Of a stretch of 5,526 nt of DNA, positions 4,041 to 5,526 are shown piece after piece. The DNA is from Chloroflexota bacterium. Lineage in GTDB: Bacteria > Chloroflexota > UBA11872 > VXNJ01. The DNA lies in NCBI GenBank assembly GCA_026708165.1, contig JAPOVO010000408.1, positions 1-5,526 of the forward strand, read 5' to 3'. The notes beneath the pieces were generated by a model. It was not told where the DNA came from. It made no database searches and saw only the letters and a list, made by a program, of their open reading frames with translations. The translations under genes and the position numbers were made by a program. Each line of letters starts with the position of its first letter. Position 1 is the stretch's first letter.

Positions 4041-5526
4041 TTAGCTATTTGAGGCATTCCAGATCGACGATCCGGTCGGGCGGCAGTCGTAGCCCATTGA
4101 AGTCAGAATCTCGCGAGTAACTCCGACTTCGTCCCAAGGCAGCACGTTTTCCGCCATGATGATGCTGGCTTCGTGGCCCTTGCCCGCGAGCAACACGGTG
4201 TCGCCGGGCTGAGCGGAACGCAGGACCGCAGCGATCGCCTCGCGCCGGTCGAGGATGATCTCCAGCTTCCGGGATGATCGGTTGGCGCCCGAGGCTGCTC
4301 CCTCCGCTATGTCGCGGGCGATCTTGATTGGGTCCTCGTTGCGGGGGTCCTCGTTGGTGATAACGATTTCGTCGGCGAGACGGGCGGCGACCGCGCCCAT
4401 GAGCGGCCTCTTTTGCGTGTCGCGCTCTCCCGCGCCCCCGAATACGACAAGCAGCCTACCTTTTCGCTTGCCAAAAGTCCGCAAAGCCGACTCAAGGCTG
4501 TTAGGCGTGTGGGCGAAGTCGACTATCACTTCGAAAGGCTGTCCGCAGTCGACGCGCTGCATCCGGCCGGGGACGCCGGGAAACGCGGCGATGGCGGCGG
4601 CGCAGACCTCAAGCGGGACGTCGACGGAGGCCGCGCAAGTCAAGGCAGCCAGACAGTTTTCGATGTTGAAGGCACCTGGAAGAGCCGCGCCTACGGAAAT
4701 CTGGCCCCAGGGCGTCGAGGCGGTGAAATCGATTGCGTCGCTGGAAACGGTTTCGCTCAAAACCTTCACATCGGCGTCACTCGTGCGTCCGTAACCGAGC
4801 ACCGACCCGGAGGCTCTTGCGCGCAACAGGTCCCAATAGCGGCTGTCGCGGGGAATCACCGCAACCTTGCCCCAGCGTCCTGCTTCGGCCGCCCCCTGTA
4901 TATCGAGAAGCCGGGCCTTGGCTTCGACGTAGGCTTCGAGCGTGCCGTGATAGTCCAGGTGCTCGTGGGTTATTGAGGTGAAGACGGCGCGATTAAACGC
5001 AATTCCAGTGACCCGATGCTGGTCGAGTCCGTGAGAAGTGGTCTCAAGCACGGCCCATTGCACTCCGCGGCCGCGCATTTCACGGAGCGCCTGATGAAGC
5101 TCCAGGGAGGAGGGGGTGGTCTGATGGACGAGGTTGGGACTCGCCTGGCCGCCAGTAGATATGTTGGCGGTGGTGACCTCGCCCGTCTTAGCGCTGGCCG
5201 TGCGGAGTATCCAGGCGATGAGACTGGAGGTGGTGGTCTTGCCGTCGGTGCCGGTCACGCCCACAACGCCCAGGGACTCGTCGGGCTGGCCGTAGAACGT
5301 CTTGGCGACGCTCGCGAGAGCGAGACGGGTGTCGGCGGTTCTTACCTGGCGGGCCGCGAGCGGAAGGAAATCTTCGACGAGCAGGGCCACAGCGCCGTTT
5401 TCGAGGGCGTTGGCAGCGTAATCGTGTCCGTCGGCTTCCTGGCCGCGAATGCATACGAACAGCCAACCCGAACGGATCAGGCGCGAGTCGAAGGCGATTC
5501 CGCTTATCTCGCAGTCGCCGCCGCGC
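4041..5526 (-). CDS. murE: UDP-N-acetylmuramyl-tripeptide synthetase MurE (5' truncated by window edge)
   Basis: MurE adds the third amino acid of the peptidoglycan stem peptide to UDP-MurNAc-L-Ala-D-Glu, using ATP, in the cytoplasm. The frame stays open to the right edge. A GTG at 5388-5390 is internal, because the 45 codons before it encode the normal MurE N-terminal domain (ISGIAFDSRLIRSGWLFV, then ADGHDYAANALENGAV). About 494 residues are visible, so only the first 20 or so are probably missing. In visible numbering, the P-loop GTDGKTTT is at 92-99, HLDYHGT at 189-195, the lysine expected to be carbamylated is 203 (EAKARLL), GRMQRV is at 320-325, DFAHTPNSLESAL starts at 336, and GKGHE is at 448-452. 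The position of the E. coli DNPR motif that recognises meso-diaminopimelate reads EDPR (392-395), so the third residue (mDAP, Lys or Orn) is uncertain. MurF and folate ligases fit less well. The stop is TAA. Confidence 0.95.
   Translation of the reverse strand, partial: RGGDCEISGIAFDSRLIRSGWLFVCIRGQEADGHDYAANALENGAVALLVEDFLPLAARQVRTADTRLALASVAKTFYGQPDESLGVVGVTGTDGKTTTSSLIAWILRTASAKTGEVTTANISTGGQASPNLVHQTTPSSLELHQALREMRGRGVQWAVLETTSHGLDQHRVTGIAFNRAVFTSITHEHLDYHGTLEAYVEAKARLLDIQGAAEAGRWGKVAVIPRDSRYWDLLRARASGSVLGYGRTSDADVKVLSETVSSDAIDFTASTPWGQISVGAALPGAFNIENCLAALTCAASVDVPLEVCAAAIAAFPGVPGRMQRVDCGQPFEVIVDFAHTPNSLESALRTFGKRKGRLLVVFGGAGERDTQKRPLMGAVAARLADEIVITNEDPRNEDPIKIARDIAEGAASGANRSSRKLEIILDRREAIAAVLRSAQPGDTVLLAGKGHEASIIMAENVLPWDEVGVTREILTSMGYDCRPTGSSIWNASNS

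Noticed and set aside
5388..5390. GTG as the murE start
   Set aside because: The frame continues to the window edge and the 45 upstream codons encode conserved MurE N-terminal sequence.

Overview
This GC-rich bacterial window holds five protein genes that I can place in families, one lipoprotein of unknown function, and one specialised tRNA. Two protein genes run off the ends. The organism is most likely a Chloroflexota member, perhaps Dehalococcoidia-like. I infer this from the Thr-Pro-Ala linker of the lipoprotein, the short dispersed repeats of the 'CCTTCG..GCTCAGG' type between genes, and the use of TTG starts. None of these is decisive. The tRNA-Sec gene shows that the organism probably makes selenoproteins.

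Layout from left to right: the 3' end of an alpha/beta hydrolase gene (+, 1-457) converges on an endonuclease III gene, nth (-, 497-1210). A divergent gap of about 200 bp separates nth from an SMP-30/gluconolactonase-like gene (+, 1418-2284) with a TTG start and a very strong Shine-Dalgarno sequence. The 237 bp after it carry two related copies of a dispersed repeat, one able to fold into a strong hairpin. On the minus strand, a tRNA-Sec gene (2519-2616, anticodon UCA) lies just downstream of the lipoprotein gene (-, 2661-3365). A second divergent gap of 218 bp contains a perfect 8-bp inverted repeat and leads to an A-type iron-sulfur carrier gene of the IscA/HesB type (+, 3584-3988). This converges on murE (-, 4041 to the right edge), which is open at its 5' end.

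The genes do not form one pathway. They cover DNA base-excision repair, sugar-lactone-type hydrolysis, Fe-S delivery, peptidoglycan precursor synthesis and selenocysteine translation, mostly as single-gene units. One possible link is that endonuclease III needs a [4Fe-4S] cluster of the kind A-type carriers deliver, but the two genes are not an operon. All six visible stop codons are TAG or TAA and none is TGA. I found no in-frame TGA that I would call a selenocysteine codon here, and I do not see a clearly new multi-gene system. The tRNA-Sec gene and its surroundings are the most notable content.
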